From contig NC_092581.1 of the NCBI RefSeq assembly GCF_037975245.1, forward strand, positions 1,128,501 through 1,192,500: a stretch of DNA of 64,000 nucleotides, given 5' to 3'. The DNA is from Apostichopus japonicus. Lineage: Eukaryota; Echinodermata; Holothuroidea; Aspidochirotida; Stichopodidae. Every line of letters starts with the position of its first letter. The first letter of the stretch is position 1. Below the pieces are notes generated by a model. The model did not search any database. It was not told the DNA's origin and saw nothing but the letters and a program-made list of their open reading frames with translations. Below, one piece after another: positions 23,168 to 34,424 of the stretch. The position numbers were made by a program, and so were the translations under genes.

Positions 23168-26100
23168 CCTGAGGTGCAGCAAAAATATGTCTGAAATATT
23201 TCCGAGTGATTGGCTTTCCCGGTTACAAGCACAAAAGGAGGAATTTGGAGGCAAAATTCAGAAGCCTTACATTTCCTTAGCTATGGTGGTTTGCAACGTT
23301 TTTCACATTTGAGTCGATCAGTTGACGTCAAAATGAAGCTGTCATCAAGGGGTCTGTCCAACTCAGAGTGGTGTAGCTTACATGTTTCCATTCACGTTGT
23401 ACCGTGAGGTAGGTAGAAGGTTTTCACTGTTTTAGCTTGTTGACTCCAGATGTTTCTTGATCTCCAATAAAAATGAACAAGGTTCGTAAAACGCTAAAAC
23501 TATTGAAAAAAAGGTTTTCGTACAGTATGAAATCAAAACTTCAGTATGAACTGTTCCCCGCGAGGTAATGACGACGGTATTGATCCTACCTGTACAGAGC
23601 TGTAATTGGTGGTGGCCAGTGAGCGATGAAATCTTTCGACCAATCAGAAATCGTTACGCAGTTGGCCGAACTCTCTTTATGAACGTCTCTGCTGCCACCA
23701 GCTACGGAGTTCTACTCGTAATGCGTAAGGTTGGCATGTAATATACATAGGCATATACAACTGTGAGCTGTTGTTGTTTTTTTTTTCATTCTTTGTTGAA
23801 GTTTTCAATTTTTTCTCGAATTTAGGTTAGTGTTCTTCTGTTAAAATAAGACAATTTGGCACGTTTTCTTTGTACATGGTACACTCACATTTATTGCGTT
23901 TTGAAAGGAGAAATTATTTTGCATGTGTTGGGGTATATATCAAACTTAAATTTTATGACTACTTTGGTTCACCAATATTGGATGATGTTTTTTTAGAAAA
24001 AAACGGTGTTACAACTTGCCCGATGCCCTGTCACAACTTGACTCAACATCTGTGTTGATAGTAACTATACTCGACTTGTTCAGGTAATTAATCTGTGATC
24101 TTTGAACTGCAGTCATGCATCTACTCATACAGGCTCATGTAGGACACATTTATGTTTAGTTCGGTATGAACGAACTTATTCACTTATCTCGAAAGAATTT
24201 CTATCTACAACCAAAATCATATAAATTGCTACAACCACCCCCCCCCCCCCCGGTGTCCCCCATTTCAAAATGATTTCAATATTATCACTTACCCCGGCTA
24301 AGCTTTAGTCTTTTATAAGTCTCCAATTTGATACAGATTCACAATCCTACCACTAGAATTACTTCTTGATCCTGTGTCTTTTCAAACTTGGTTGTAACCT
24401 GCACTTTGCTCAGCATTCCATAGAATCACAAAATATCGATCATATGATGCCTGGATTGAATAATCTTCTGTTATAGTTTCAAAGTCAATTTCAGAGGCTA
24501 AAATTGTGTGGAAAAAAAAAACTAGCTGCACTCTTGTTTATTGTGGGTTAAAACTATAGCCCTGAGTTTGAGTATGAATACAAGCATATTGCTATAAGTA
24601 AGAGTATGAGTAATAGCCTACATAGTCCAAAGTACCCAAATACAGTTGACGAGATGAGCTCGTTCCGAGTATATGGGTGTTAGTAAATAGTTCATAGTAT
24701 GAGGCAAAGTCTGGAACATATATACCATCTGTTAAACTTTATTTACACATTAAATGTTTGATTGCAAAGATTTGTCTGACTTGAGTAGAGGAATTCACCA
24801 CAAAAGGTAAAAGAAGATAAAATAAAATAATTATACCAAATATCAAGGAAAACGTATTGTGCACACAATCCGCCGTACTCTACTTGTGCATCAAATTTAA
24901 GAGAATCTGAAATGCTCTCAAATAAGTGGGATTTCATGGAGTTCCAAGAGGGTAAGCTATAGCTCCAAAACTTACAAATGCAACCCTTATTTAGCTCCAC
25001 AATCACTTTGAATCACAAAATAAAACTCCTTCAGGTATATGGTATACTGTGAAGGGATCAAACCTGACATCTTTATTACATAACCACAGGAAAGTTGCTG
25101 TAGTTATGTAATAGATGGTGTTGCTCCACTGTCCAGTCAGCTTTGAGCGAGATGATCTGGGGGTTAGGGGAGGGGGTGGGGGTAGTGGATACACGAATAT
25201 AACCCAATGACCACATAGCTAGTTCTAAAGATAGCGAGGGGCCAGACTGTAAATGTTGTTTTTATCTTCAAAGGAGACAGTTGATATGCGTGGAAAACAG
25301 GAATAAAGCTAATATAGGCCTCGTTTTTGTTGACTAGAAAAAAATAACTTTATTTGGAGAGTTTTCATATGGAAACCTTAAGGTCACTTGCCATGACGGT
25401 CTCATGGTTAGGTCTTGTTGTAAATATAGTGGCAATTAAAAAAATATATATATTGTTTCATCATCTACATTAATGAGTTGCAACAAATTCACAACTGACT
25501 TACATCTAATAAGCATTGAATTCAACATTGTGCTGCAAAATTAAAAAATGTCATCAAATTAACAATTGCATCCAATTCATAAGTTACACATGGTCACATC
25601 AGAATGTCATTATTTGAACAATTTGTAGTAAACTGATAAATTGATAGCTGGTAATAATAAATCTCGTCAATTCCAAAATTTGCAAGAAATTGCTGAAATA
25701 ACGCTCACATAAAATAGGCATCAGTTTAAAAATTTGCAAGTTTGAAAAATCACTTCATTTTTTATTATTATTATGTTGTCAACTGAAAGTTTGCAACAAA
25801 AGATAAATTGATCATCGAATGAAATTTCGTAAAATCAACATTTCTCAACAAAATGATTAATTATAGTCGACTCAGAGCATGAAGGCACTGTTACATTTCT
25901 ATAGTTTTGTCCTGTTTCAAAACACTCTGACAATATATTAGAGAGATTACTCCACAATTGGTGGTCTCCTATTGTCGAGTCCTTGGCACATAATGGTGGC
26001 ACAAGATCAATCAAGAATTGTTAAGGCGGTTATGACAATAGGTGATATTAAAAATATGAGGAATTGCTGCTTCAACCACTGATAGAGAGAGAGAGAGACC

Positions 26101-26389
26101 TAGAAAATGAGGAAGCAACAAATCAAATCACTTAAAGACATACTGGATATAACCGGTAGGGCAAACTATAGAGAGTTTGCTTTCTAAATGTGCGGAAGAA
26201 TTATCGCAAAGGATACCACAAGATTAATATTACATAACCTTTCTGCTTGGATTTAACTTTATTTTATGAATAATTCATATCACACGGAATAAGCCAAGGC
26301 ACTACTGAGCCACAGACAGACAAATGGAAGCAACTTCTCTTACCCGTTTCTTATTGACATGTAATAACATTTATTTGTGTATGTTTTAA

Positions 26390-26613
26390 TTAAGCATTTA
26401 CTATCGAATATCGACGGGTGAACATGTCTGAATCTTCTGTAAGTCCGGTTAAAAACTTTATCGGTGCAGCCTCATACAGTTGCCCACAACCATGAATTCT
26501 AGGCACAAACGTCACTGTACTACTCAAAATTTGTTCGCATTCTCGACACATCTGTTGACAAATTCGACTTGGTGGTGCATCTCCAAACAACTCCACCGAA
26601 CCATAGCATTTTC
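26390..26613 (-). CDS. Possible alternative last exon of the oxidase gene, or an unidentified exon
   Basis: Following a plausible acceptor (ACAAATAG on the minus strand) a 224 nt frame reads KCYGSVELFGDAPPSRICQQ, then MCRECEQILSS, and ends RRYSIVNA with a stop. It lies about 110 nt beyond the oxidase stop codon and has the phase (1) to accept splicing from oxidase exon 7. The composition looks protein-like and cysteine-bearing. I recognise no family. It could equally be a chance open frame in the 3' UTR. Confidence 0.25.
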
Positions 26614-26722
26614 CTATTTGTACTATTTTCCGCCTTTGGAATTATTTCAAAGTTAACATCTCAGGTATATACTTGTTGAAGGAATGTCAGATATGACATG
26701 AGCGATGTGGTTCATAATGTCA

Positions 26723-26793
26723 TCACAGTTTTGAGTGAAATTCAGATTCATGCTTAACAAGCGACCGGTCTAATTCTTGCAACGATGAACAAC
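26723..26793 (-). CDS. HAO1-like: Oxidase exon 8 (C-terminus with SKL)
   Basis: Acceptor ATTCAG. Gives [20 protein letters not shown] then SKL and TGA. It aligns with the family's SGCQNVKVIDKTLV tail, which also ends in a PTS1 tripeptide (SKI or SKL in relatives). A second AG 18 nt further (TTGCAAG) would also splice in frame but would delete the conserved GC-x-x-L. Confidence 0.82.
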
Positions 26794-29700
26794 CTGAATT
26801 AGGAAACAAGAATAAATCATTGTTCAATAATGAACAGATTAAAAGTTTCAACAAATGATGATGAAACTATCGACGTAATTCAACAGATTTGTCCCATAGT
26901 CATTAGATCAAGGATTTCATGAAGGAGAGGGTTTGGCCCAAGGGACTTTAAGGCAAACTGCCGTGTAGGTGAGGGTGTGTTGGTGGAGGGGGTAAAGGCG
27001 TGGTAAACTTTTACACCTTGCTGTTGACCCTGTGTTAGTAAGAGGAACCTTAAAAAATAGCTTTCTGAAGTTGTGTTATATATTATTATTATTATTATTA
27101 TTATCATGCTTGTTCTATAAACATGGTATAATTTAAGCTGTAAATGCAAATGTTCAGTCATAAGGCAATAGTCAACGTTAAGATTTCTATGTGAACTTCA
27201 GTCACTATCAAAACACCGGAATATGTTGAATTACGTATAAGTAGTCACTTTAAGTTCTGTTGTATTTGTAGCACGACATGCTATAAGCAAAATGATGATA
27301 ACATATAGAAATCTATCAATTATTAAAAAAGGGACTTACCGCATAAAGACATACAAGTTGTCAACTCTTTCTCTAAGATCTTTAGTACTTGATATACACC
27401 ATCCTCTCCCTAATGAAAATTAACCAGAAAACGAACACGTTTAGTGGTTCCGATGCCCAAACAAATTCATACAGTGGTAAGCCGTACATGATAAATATTC
27501 ATGAACTTGTGCACACCAAAAGAGGGATAATGATTATTTGACTAATGCGTCAACATATAAAGGAAGTTACTGTACCAGGAATCAGTTATCATGTTGACAA
27601 AGTCTTTTTAGTGACATCGTATGAAAACAGATACATGCATGGATATTAATGATGTCAAATTTTATGATCTTATAAGAATGTATTGCATCTATCTACTGTA
27701 CTTACATTGTATTTTAGAAGTAGATATGTATGAAGCTAATTAGACATACTATTTTAGAGATATTCGATGAAGAAGTTTATGTTCATTGATTAATATTTAT
27801 GATATGCACACACACACAAAAAAAATGGCTGATTTGTATGAATGTAGCGTGACAAACCTAATATGTCAAGGATGAAAACTATGACACATTTGGTTCTTCA
27901 CACACACACACACACATACGTCAATTTGACTACGTAGGTTCCGATGGATGTCAATGCACTGGTACCACAATTCATGGTGTCGAAGAAATATCAGGAGAGG
28001 TTTGTCTATAATTATAATGAAGTCGATATCTTCCAACGTGCAATATTTTAAGCTGTTCAGCTGCCAATTTACATGTTTGTACATAGTTTTATATATTTGT
28101 TAAATTACACTCAAACTAGAAACTAAACACATTATGCAACGAAGAGTCTATCATGTTCAGAGAAGAGTGACTATATAATAACGCTGATACGTCAGCTTAG
28201 AAATTCAAACTTTCAGAGAAGGTGATATATATTTGTCAAATAAATCTGAATACTTATTACAATAGTTTCATGTTAAATGCTTTTCAATAATACCTGAAAG
28301 TGTCTAGTGATAACTTCAAAAATTATTAAAACACTCCATAAGTAGATGATTTAAAGAAAAAATAATCTGAAACGGATATTGAACCATGAATTTCGATAAT
28401 TATTAACTATTTTGCAATACTTTTAATCTTAAATTTAAATGCTCATACAACTCAGAGAAAACAGATTAAAACAACATTATAAACACAATTGCAATGAGCA
28501 AACGCCATTGGTCCAATATTTGCAAAATTGCAAGAAACTATTACTGCATCTTTGAATCAGCCGGATTATATTTGCCGTGTCAATGTATGCATCAACATTA
28601 TGACTTCAATGAATTAACTCTTGCTCTTACTTACATTGACTGCTGAACCGTATAAGGCAGGACGTCCAATGAAAACGGCTCTTGCACCAAGAGCCAGTGC
28701 TTTCACAACGTCATTTCCGGTCCGAATCCCTCCGTCCATATACACTTCCACCTTTGTGTCCTTCAGGGCATCAACGATTTCTGGCAATGCCTCGAGCTAA
28801 GTAAAGTATGAACACGTCCCTTATTAAATGATGGAATGGGTGATTATTGTCAAGGAAATTGTTCGCACATATGAGACATAGTGGCTTATTCCGACATCTG
28901 GTGAATCGGTGAAGCTTTCTCTATGCAAACAAATTTGGTTGAGAACCTGTGAGAGCTAAGGCACTCGTAAGGAAGACTTGTACGAAAAGGAGGTAACCTC
29001 AAGCAACACGTCATGGCCAAAATTTAACACGGTGCAGTGTTCATAAAGAATTTATTTCGAGCTCCTCAGAACTTCAGAAATGAAAGAGATTCTAGCGGAT
29101 GGAATTAACACTGAAGATATATAGTTGTAAGCTTTCGGAATGCGCAGTGTTAAAATATGTGCTTAGTAGATTGGAGTGCATGAATTGATTGGAGACGAGG
29201 TAAGAGAACACCACTTCAAACCGCGCAGAAGGAATGTTGCAGTAGTTACTAGACTATGGTTATGTCTGTGTGGTAAAGACATCCTGCTCACTAGACTAAT
29301 CAAGTGTTTGGTACAAAGTTTATTCCTTGATCGATTAAAGCTTCTAAATGTATGCTTATGATAAATATATGAACCTTACTGGTGCAGGAGATCCATCTAA
29401 CTGACGTCCTCCGTGAGCAGAAACAAGAATACCAGCAACACCGAAAGCTGCTGCCTTGCGTGCAGAATCAGCTGATATGAAAGACAGAAAATAAAGATAG
29501 ACTTTATATATCCGCATCAGACCTAAGATACAGTGGGAATAGCTGCATGTCAATGTACATAACTTCATCAGACCTAAGTTACAGTGGGAAGAGCTGCATG
29601 TCAATGTACATAACTTCATCAGACCCAAGATACAGTGGGAAGAGCTGCATGTCAATGTACATAACTTCATCAGACCCAAGATACAGTGGGAAGAGCTGCA

Positions 29701-32683
29701 TGTCAATGTACATAACTTCATCAGACCTAAGATACAATGGGAAGAGCTGCATGTCAATGTACATAACTTCATCAGACCCAAGATACAGTGGAATAGCTGC
29801 ATGTCAATGTACATAACTTCATCAGACCCAAGATACAGTGGGAAGAGCTGCATGTCAATGTACATAACTTCATCAGACCCAAGATACAGTGGAATAGCTG
29901 CATGTCAATGTACATAACTTCATCAGACCTAAGATACAATGGGAAGAGCTGCATGTCAATGTACATAACTTCATCAGACCCAAGATACAGTGGGAATAGC
30001 TGCATGTCAATGTACATAACTTCATCAAACCCAAGATACAGTGGGAATAGCTGCATGTCAATGTACATAACTTCATCAGACACAAGATACAGTGGGAATA
30101 GCTGCATGTCAATGTACATAACTTCATTAGACCCAAGATACAGTGGGAATAGCTGCATGTCAATGTACATAACTTCATCAGACCCAAGATACAGTGGGAA
30201 TAGCTGCGTGTCAATGTACATAACTTCATCAGACCTAAGTTACAGTGGGAATAGCTGCATGTCAATGTACATAACTTCATCAGACCTAAGTTACAGTGGG
30301 TATAGCTGCATGTCAATGTACATAACTTCATCATTTGTAATGTTGTCAATATATTGTTTCATAAATTGTAATAATGAAATCAAAATTTATTATTTAATCT
30401 TCATGAAAGGAACAGAGTAGCCATGACATTCAATGATACTAGTTCTTTAAAATATGTGATTTATCTTAAACATGTTACATAATGCCATAGTACTCTATTT
30501 TACTGGAGAGTCAGCAACTTTACTTAATAAGCATTACATATTTAAAGGGTTATTTCTCAAACATGGCTACAACATAAATATCATCCATTCATTTATTAAA
30601 TCATAATGTCAGAATCAGTGATAATTAAATCTATAAAAATATATATCAGTTTAGTGATATTTTATATATTAGTACTCCTTAAAGAATAGTGGGTAACTTA
30701 AGTCTCGCTTTTTGATGCATGCTAAGTCATCCCAATCTGAACTAGAATTATATCTATGGAATAAATCATTTTAGTCATATTTTACCAGATCCGTACCTGT
30801 TAGTACTCCTTTCAGAACAATCGGTAACTTAGTCTCGCTTTTCAACCAGGCTAATTCATCCCAATCTCCGAAACAAAATGTTTCTTTATGGGCCAGTTGA
30901 TCTGATTTCCAAAGTTCAGGTATTGAATGCTGCTGAGCAAAATCTCTCTTCTTACCACCGATGTATCTGATATTGGCAGCACTGGAAGGGAAAGACAATT
31001 CAGTAATACATCGACCTCCACCAAAAACAATACAGGTCTTCTACTAAATATGATGAATACATATGCCAAGTATAACAAGTATTCACACTTCCTATCATGA
31101 GATCTTGTGTTTACCAGGTTTTCAGTTGTTGACCTTTGGTGACGCCATCATGACTTCATTGGTTACGATTATAATCGACATCAACAATGCCAGAATGAGT
31201 AGAACGATTATAAAGAAAAGCTCTTATACTCAAAAATTGAAGGAAAGAGTAGCTCTGTACATAAATGAGTTTCTAAAAAGGAGTATTTTTCTAAAACTAC
31301 TTAATCATGTAAGTCTTGTTAGCCTTGTCCCGCCTTAGAGGTACTTGTCAGCAAGTGACGAAGCCATGCTTTGTCAATAAAATCACAAAGGTTTTGTATT
31401 ATATAGTCTTGAAACAAAGACTTGAAAAGTCCAGTAACAAATGCTTAAGACACTGTTGTCTTTCCTCTGTTTAGACCTGAGAAAAAATATTATGAACAAG
31501 TTAATGTATTGCGACTACACAGGAGACAGGATTGTTATAAGCACACTGATTCTCATCACCAGGTGAAGTAATGGCTTGCATTTTGTAAAGGAGTAAAATG
31601 GGTTTTTTTGCATGCAATTTAAACCGATAAAACAAAGGTAAATTGGTCAAAATTCACACACGGAAGTGGGATTCCATGTTTCTGGAACAGATGCAGATAC
31701 AGCATGCTTCTGATAGGAAGGAATGGCGCTGTCGCGGATAATTCTAGTCAATATATTTGTTCATGATTTGCAGAATATGAGGACTATTGTAATGTTGAAA
31801 TTTTAAAATTTAAGAATTATATTTATATAATATGGAGTTGCATTCAGTAATTGAAGAATGAAAAACTGACTGGGATAGTTATAAACAATGTAACAGAGCA
31901 AAGAAAGTTAGCAATCTAGGCTTTAATTTGGTGGCGATCCATTTAAATCATATAAAATCACTTTGAAACATCTGAATCAGTCAGCAAGGGAAAACATGGC
32001 AATATGCTTACGGTGTCTTCAAATGAATATTCTTGAAACCGTCTTCTATGTTCTGATTTGAACCAGATGCCTTGTGTTCTACTGGAGAATCAACCGTAAC
32101 CACAATAGCCTTGAACCCGAGCCTCTCAGCGTTTCTGACAATGTGTAATGTATTCCGTCTGTCTTTAAATAGATAAGTTTGTGCCCAATAAAGACCATCT
32201 TCAGGTACCATTGCAGCAAAATCTTCAATAGGCAAGTCTCCTACAGAAGTTAATATTTTCACGGTTCCTGCTCTTGCTGCCGCTGCTCAGTTAGAGGCCA
32301 AAAACAGGAAAAGAAAAAGAACAAAATTGATACAATAATGTGTTCAGAACGAACGTTATATCTAGACTCCATTTGATATGTAGCGTATTTGAGTTAAATT
32401 ATACCTTGACATAACAAGACATGATATCTTTATACGTTCTCTCCAATATTGATTTCATTGCAATCACCCTCCGTCACTTCTCTGTAATGTTTTGAAATGA
32501 ATACCTTCCGTGTGGCTTCAGGCAAATGTTTGGGGAAAATCGAGTCCTCATTTTCTTCAGACCCTAGCAAAAACACTGTTATATTTATTGAGATATATAT
32601 ACATATACATATATACATATACATACATATATACATATATATACATATATATATACATATACATATATATACACACATATATA

Positions 32684-32716
<33 letters not shown>

Positions 32717-34315
32717 TAATGTTCATGTTTACTTTCTTTGAGAAGAGAATTAAGCCAGAAAGCCCAAAAGCTAAGTGATTCCTTTGCCGAATTTGAGAAC
32801 ATTTAATGTAAACTGTGTTCACAAGGTTCTTAAACTTGTTAAAGTATGGTAAATCTTCATACCTTGTATGGAGTTCTCTCAACTTTGCATTTGGAGGTAT
32901 TGTGATTACAAGGGTCTCTTTGACCCTTTGACTTGAAATCACCTTTGACCTATACCGGAAACAATAAGATTCTAGCGATCATTCATCCCAATCCACACAC
33001 CCAGAATAAAGCACATCGCAGTTTCAGTTTTGTAGTCATCATGTTTACAATGTTTTCATACTTTTGACATCTTATAAACCTTAATGACTCTTGACCTCCA
33101 TATGAAACGACAAGACTGTTAAATCCACACAGAGTTGAAGTATGAATTTCATCTACACTACACTCTTGAGGTTATCGGGTTTGAATGGTTTAAATCAGAT
33201 GTTGACCTTTGGTGACCTCAAATGAAGGTCACAGAAAGCAATAGTAGCCTATGCAGTAAGACCGTCATGTACCTTTGCAGTTAACTAGCCAAGACGTCAC
33301 ACAAACACACACGCAGACTCACCATCACAAAGATCCTTTTTACTTTCGACATGAAATAAAATATTCTGAAACTTAACGCGATTCGTCTGATAAATATAAA
33401 CTGATTGAAGAAAGTCTATCTGGCTATTATATCGCTATACAGAGTTGTTCACGATCGGCACAAACATGCAAAGAGAACTAACGAACAATATGATACCCAG
33501 GCAGATCTTTCCAAATCTGTAATGTATGTACTTTCCCAGTCAGTTTATGGGTTAAGTATGTTCTAACTCGACCATTACCTCGACCAGCGTTCGCATCACC
33601 ATCTGCATGTAGGAAGCTGTATCCGGCGGCTGGTGAGATACCTATTGGTATGGCTATTGGCTGACCAAGTACTGTAGTGAATGTGCTCCTTTGTCGTTTA
33701 GCGGAAAGAATACGCGGCTGGAAGCGATATCTGCAAAATCAATGGATGATATTAACTAGCCTGGCTGTCAAAATTTATGTTAAAGAAAGGTTACATGTGG
33801 TATGTCCCTGTCACGAAAACTAATATATTGATCCAGTCACGTCATCCCGCACCTTAAACCCTTGAACTTGTTTGACCGAGTGATCATGGTAGTGGTTGTC
33901 ACATTTCTGATTGGACAACCGACAAAATGAAGGCTAAAAATTGAAATAAATGCGGTTACTGTACAGCAATCCTTGCTATCAATTACATTTCATAAGGTGT
34001 CTTCCATTTCGTACATGTATAAGTACAGTAGATGTAAAAGCTTCTGAAATATAACTGTTACATGATACATCTTTCACCGACCGAGGCTACAAATGTTAAC
34101 AGAAACATAAAAATGGCTCAAAAAAAAAACATTAAAAAGTAATAAAATCTGTCACATCTTTACCTTTTGAAGGCTCGCAAGCTTTCTTCGAAAGTCTGCC
34201 TGTCTCCTGTACCTAAATTTATGAATGACCAAAAGATTGGCGACTTCTTGTCTACTTTTTCCTTAGCTAAGCGTTCCATCTCAGCAACAGAATTAGCTCC
34301 AGAGGATGTGGTCAT
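26723..34315 (-). CDS. HAO1-like: 2-hydroxyacid oxidase (FMN-dependent, HAO1/HAO2 family), peroxisomal
   Basis: Eight coding exons: 34315-34164, 33730-33579, 32285-32012, 30981-30797, 29471-29380, 28796-28635, 27409-27340 and 26793-26723. The total is 1158 nt, about 385 aa, close to the family's usual 350-370. The family oxidises glycolate or longer 2-hydroxyacids to 2-oxoacids with FMN and O2, giving H2O2. Visible signature parts are Q137 and Y139 (AQTYLFKDR), K250 (VLKGVL), the active-site loop [11 protein letters not shown] with H274 and R277, and the FMN-phosphate loop [19 protein letters not shown] to FIGRP at 331. The protein ends in SKL, the canonical PTS1 peroxisomal signal. Oddities: the active-site tyrosine near residue 28 is Phe/Trp, and the usual SNHG is SAHG. 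Family certain; substrate unknown. Confidence 0.88.
27081..27104. repeat. ATT/TAT trinucleotide microsatellite
   Basis: About eight TAT/ATT units in the last intron of the oxidase gene. Confidence 0.9.
27340..27409 (-). CDS. HAO1-like: Oxidase exon 7 (residues 340-362)
   Basis: A 70 nt exon: [20 protein letters not shown] then SLC, aligning with GEKGVQDVLEILKEEF-type helices. Acceptor TTTCATTAG, donor GTAAGT, phase 1. Confidence 0.86.
28635..28796 (-). CDS. HAO1-like: Oxidase exon 6, FMN phosphate site (residues 286-339)
   Basis: A 162 nt phase 0-0 exon: [20 protein letters not shown], then [20 protein letters not shown] and [10 protein letters not shown]. These are the two C-terminal phosphate-binding strands of the TIM barrel. 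Acceptor TTACTTAG, donor GTAAGT. Confidence 0.9.
29380..29471 (-). CDS. HAO1-like: Oxidase exon 5, catalytic loop (residues 255-285)
   Basis: A 92 nt exon encoding [20 protein letters not shown] then GGRQLDG. It carries the catalytic histidine (H274) and substrate-binding arginine (R277). The family motif SNHG[AG]RQ is present as SAHGGRQ. Acceptor TATCAG lies about 50 bp from the 51 bp minisatellite; donor GTAAGG, phase 0. Confidence 0.88.
29520..30333. repeat. 51 bp minisatellite, about 16 copies, in the oxidase intron before the catalytic exon
   Basis: Unit words are GACCTAAGATACAGTGGGAA, TAGCTGCATGTCAATGTACA and TAACTTCATCA. Most copies are 51 bp, two are one base shorter. Variants alternate between AAGATACAG and AAGTTACAG and between GAATAGC and GAAGAGC. 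As 51 is divisible by 3 every frame repeats a 17-residue motif, which produces several open frames on both strands; none is supported as a gene. Confidence 0.95.
30797..30981 (-). CDS. HAO1-like: Oxidase exon 4 (residues 193-254)
   Basis: Acceptor CCCTTCCAG. Encodes the variable loop-4 region, then [20 protein letters not shown], including the flavin-contacting lysine K250. Donor GTACGG, phase 1. Confidence 0.88.
32012..32285 (-). CDS. HAO1-like: Oxidase exon 3 (residues 102-192)
   Basis: Acceptor AACTGAG, rejoining as ..[20 protein letters not shown]. Contains [10 protein letters not shown] (Q137, Y139 near the FMN) and [20 protein letters not shown]. Ends in phase 2, donor GTAAGC. Confidence 0.88.
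32588..32711. repeat. TA/CATA microsatellite
   Basis: Mixed (ATACAT)n and (TA)n repeats of about 120 bp in the intron between oxidase exons 2 and 3. Confidence 0.92.
33579..33730 (-). CDS. HAO1-like: Oxidase exon 2 (residues 51-101)
   Basis: Acceptor TTTTGCAG. Encodes [29 protein letters not shown] and [11 protein letters not shown], matching the FMN-contacting strand after LG-x-x-x-x-x-P-I. Ends in phase 1 with donor GTAATG. Confidence 0.88.
34164..34315 (-). CDS. HAO1-like: Oxidase exon 1 (N-terminus, residues 1-50)
   Basis: ATG starts [20 protein letters not shown], which aligns with the family's first helix. It is followed by [20 protein letters not shown], the place where relatives have VYDYYRSGANDEETL. 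The frame stays open upstream but contains no earlier ATG before stop, so this ATG is preferred. Donor GTAAAG, phase 2. Confidence 0.82.
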
Positions 34316-34348
34316 CTTTGTGCCTTGGTGATGAGCGTTATGTGATGG

Positions 34349-34424
34349 AATAAACGGATCATTAGTTATTACCTGAGAATTCAATGAATAAACGGATCAT
34401 TACTTATAACCTGAGAATTCAATG
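34349..34424. repeat. 38 bp tandem duplication upstream of the oxidase start
   Basis: Two head-to-tail copies beginning AATAAACGGATCATTA and ending CTGAGAATTCAATG. On the transcribed strand each copy contains CTCAGGT (GTAATA in one, GTTATA in the other), so each could act as a 5' UTR splice donor. The region is either 5' UTR or core promoter. Confidence 0.75.

Larger units (their letters stand above)
20902..26389. other. Intergenic region between SRCR gene A and the oxidase gene
   Basis: This is the likely 5' flank of SRCR gene A and the 3' flank of the oxidase gene. It holds the hAT-like element at 21605-23167 and a 44 bp inverted repeat outside it (21426-21469 and 23609-23652). A C run lies near 24238 and a short GA run near 26083-26098. 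No exon was recognised. Confidence 0.5.

Noticed and set aside
29356-30420. Long frames with 17-residue repeats (for example [17 protein letters not shown])
   Set aside because: The period of 51 bp is a multiple of three, so frames persist by default. Both strands and several frames are open, and the array lies in an intron. Only the end at 29380-29471 is real coding sequence.
32430-32942. 170-codon minus-strand frame between oxidase exons 2 and 3, with exon-like pieces ([31 protein letters not shown])
   Set aside because: It runs through a TA/CATA microsatellite, has no family similarity I recognise, and the oxidase exons on either side join in frame without it.
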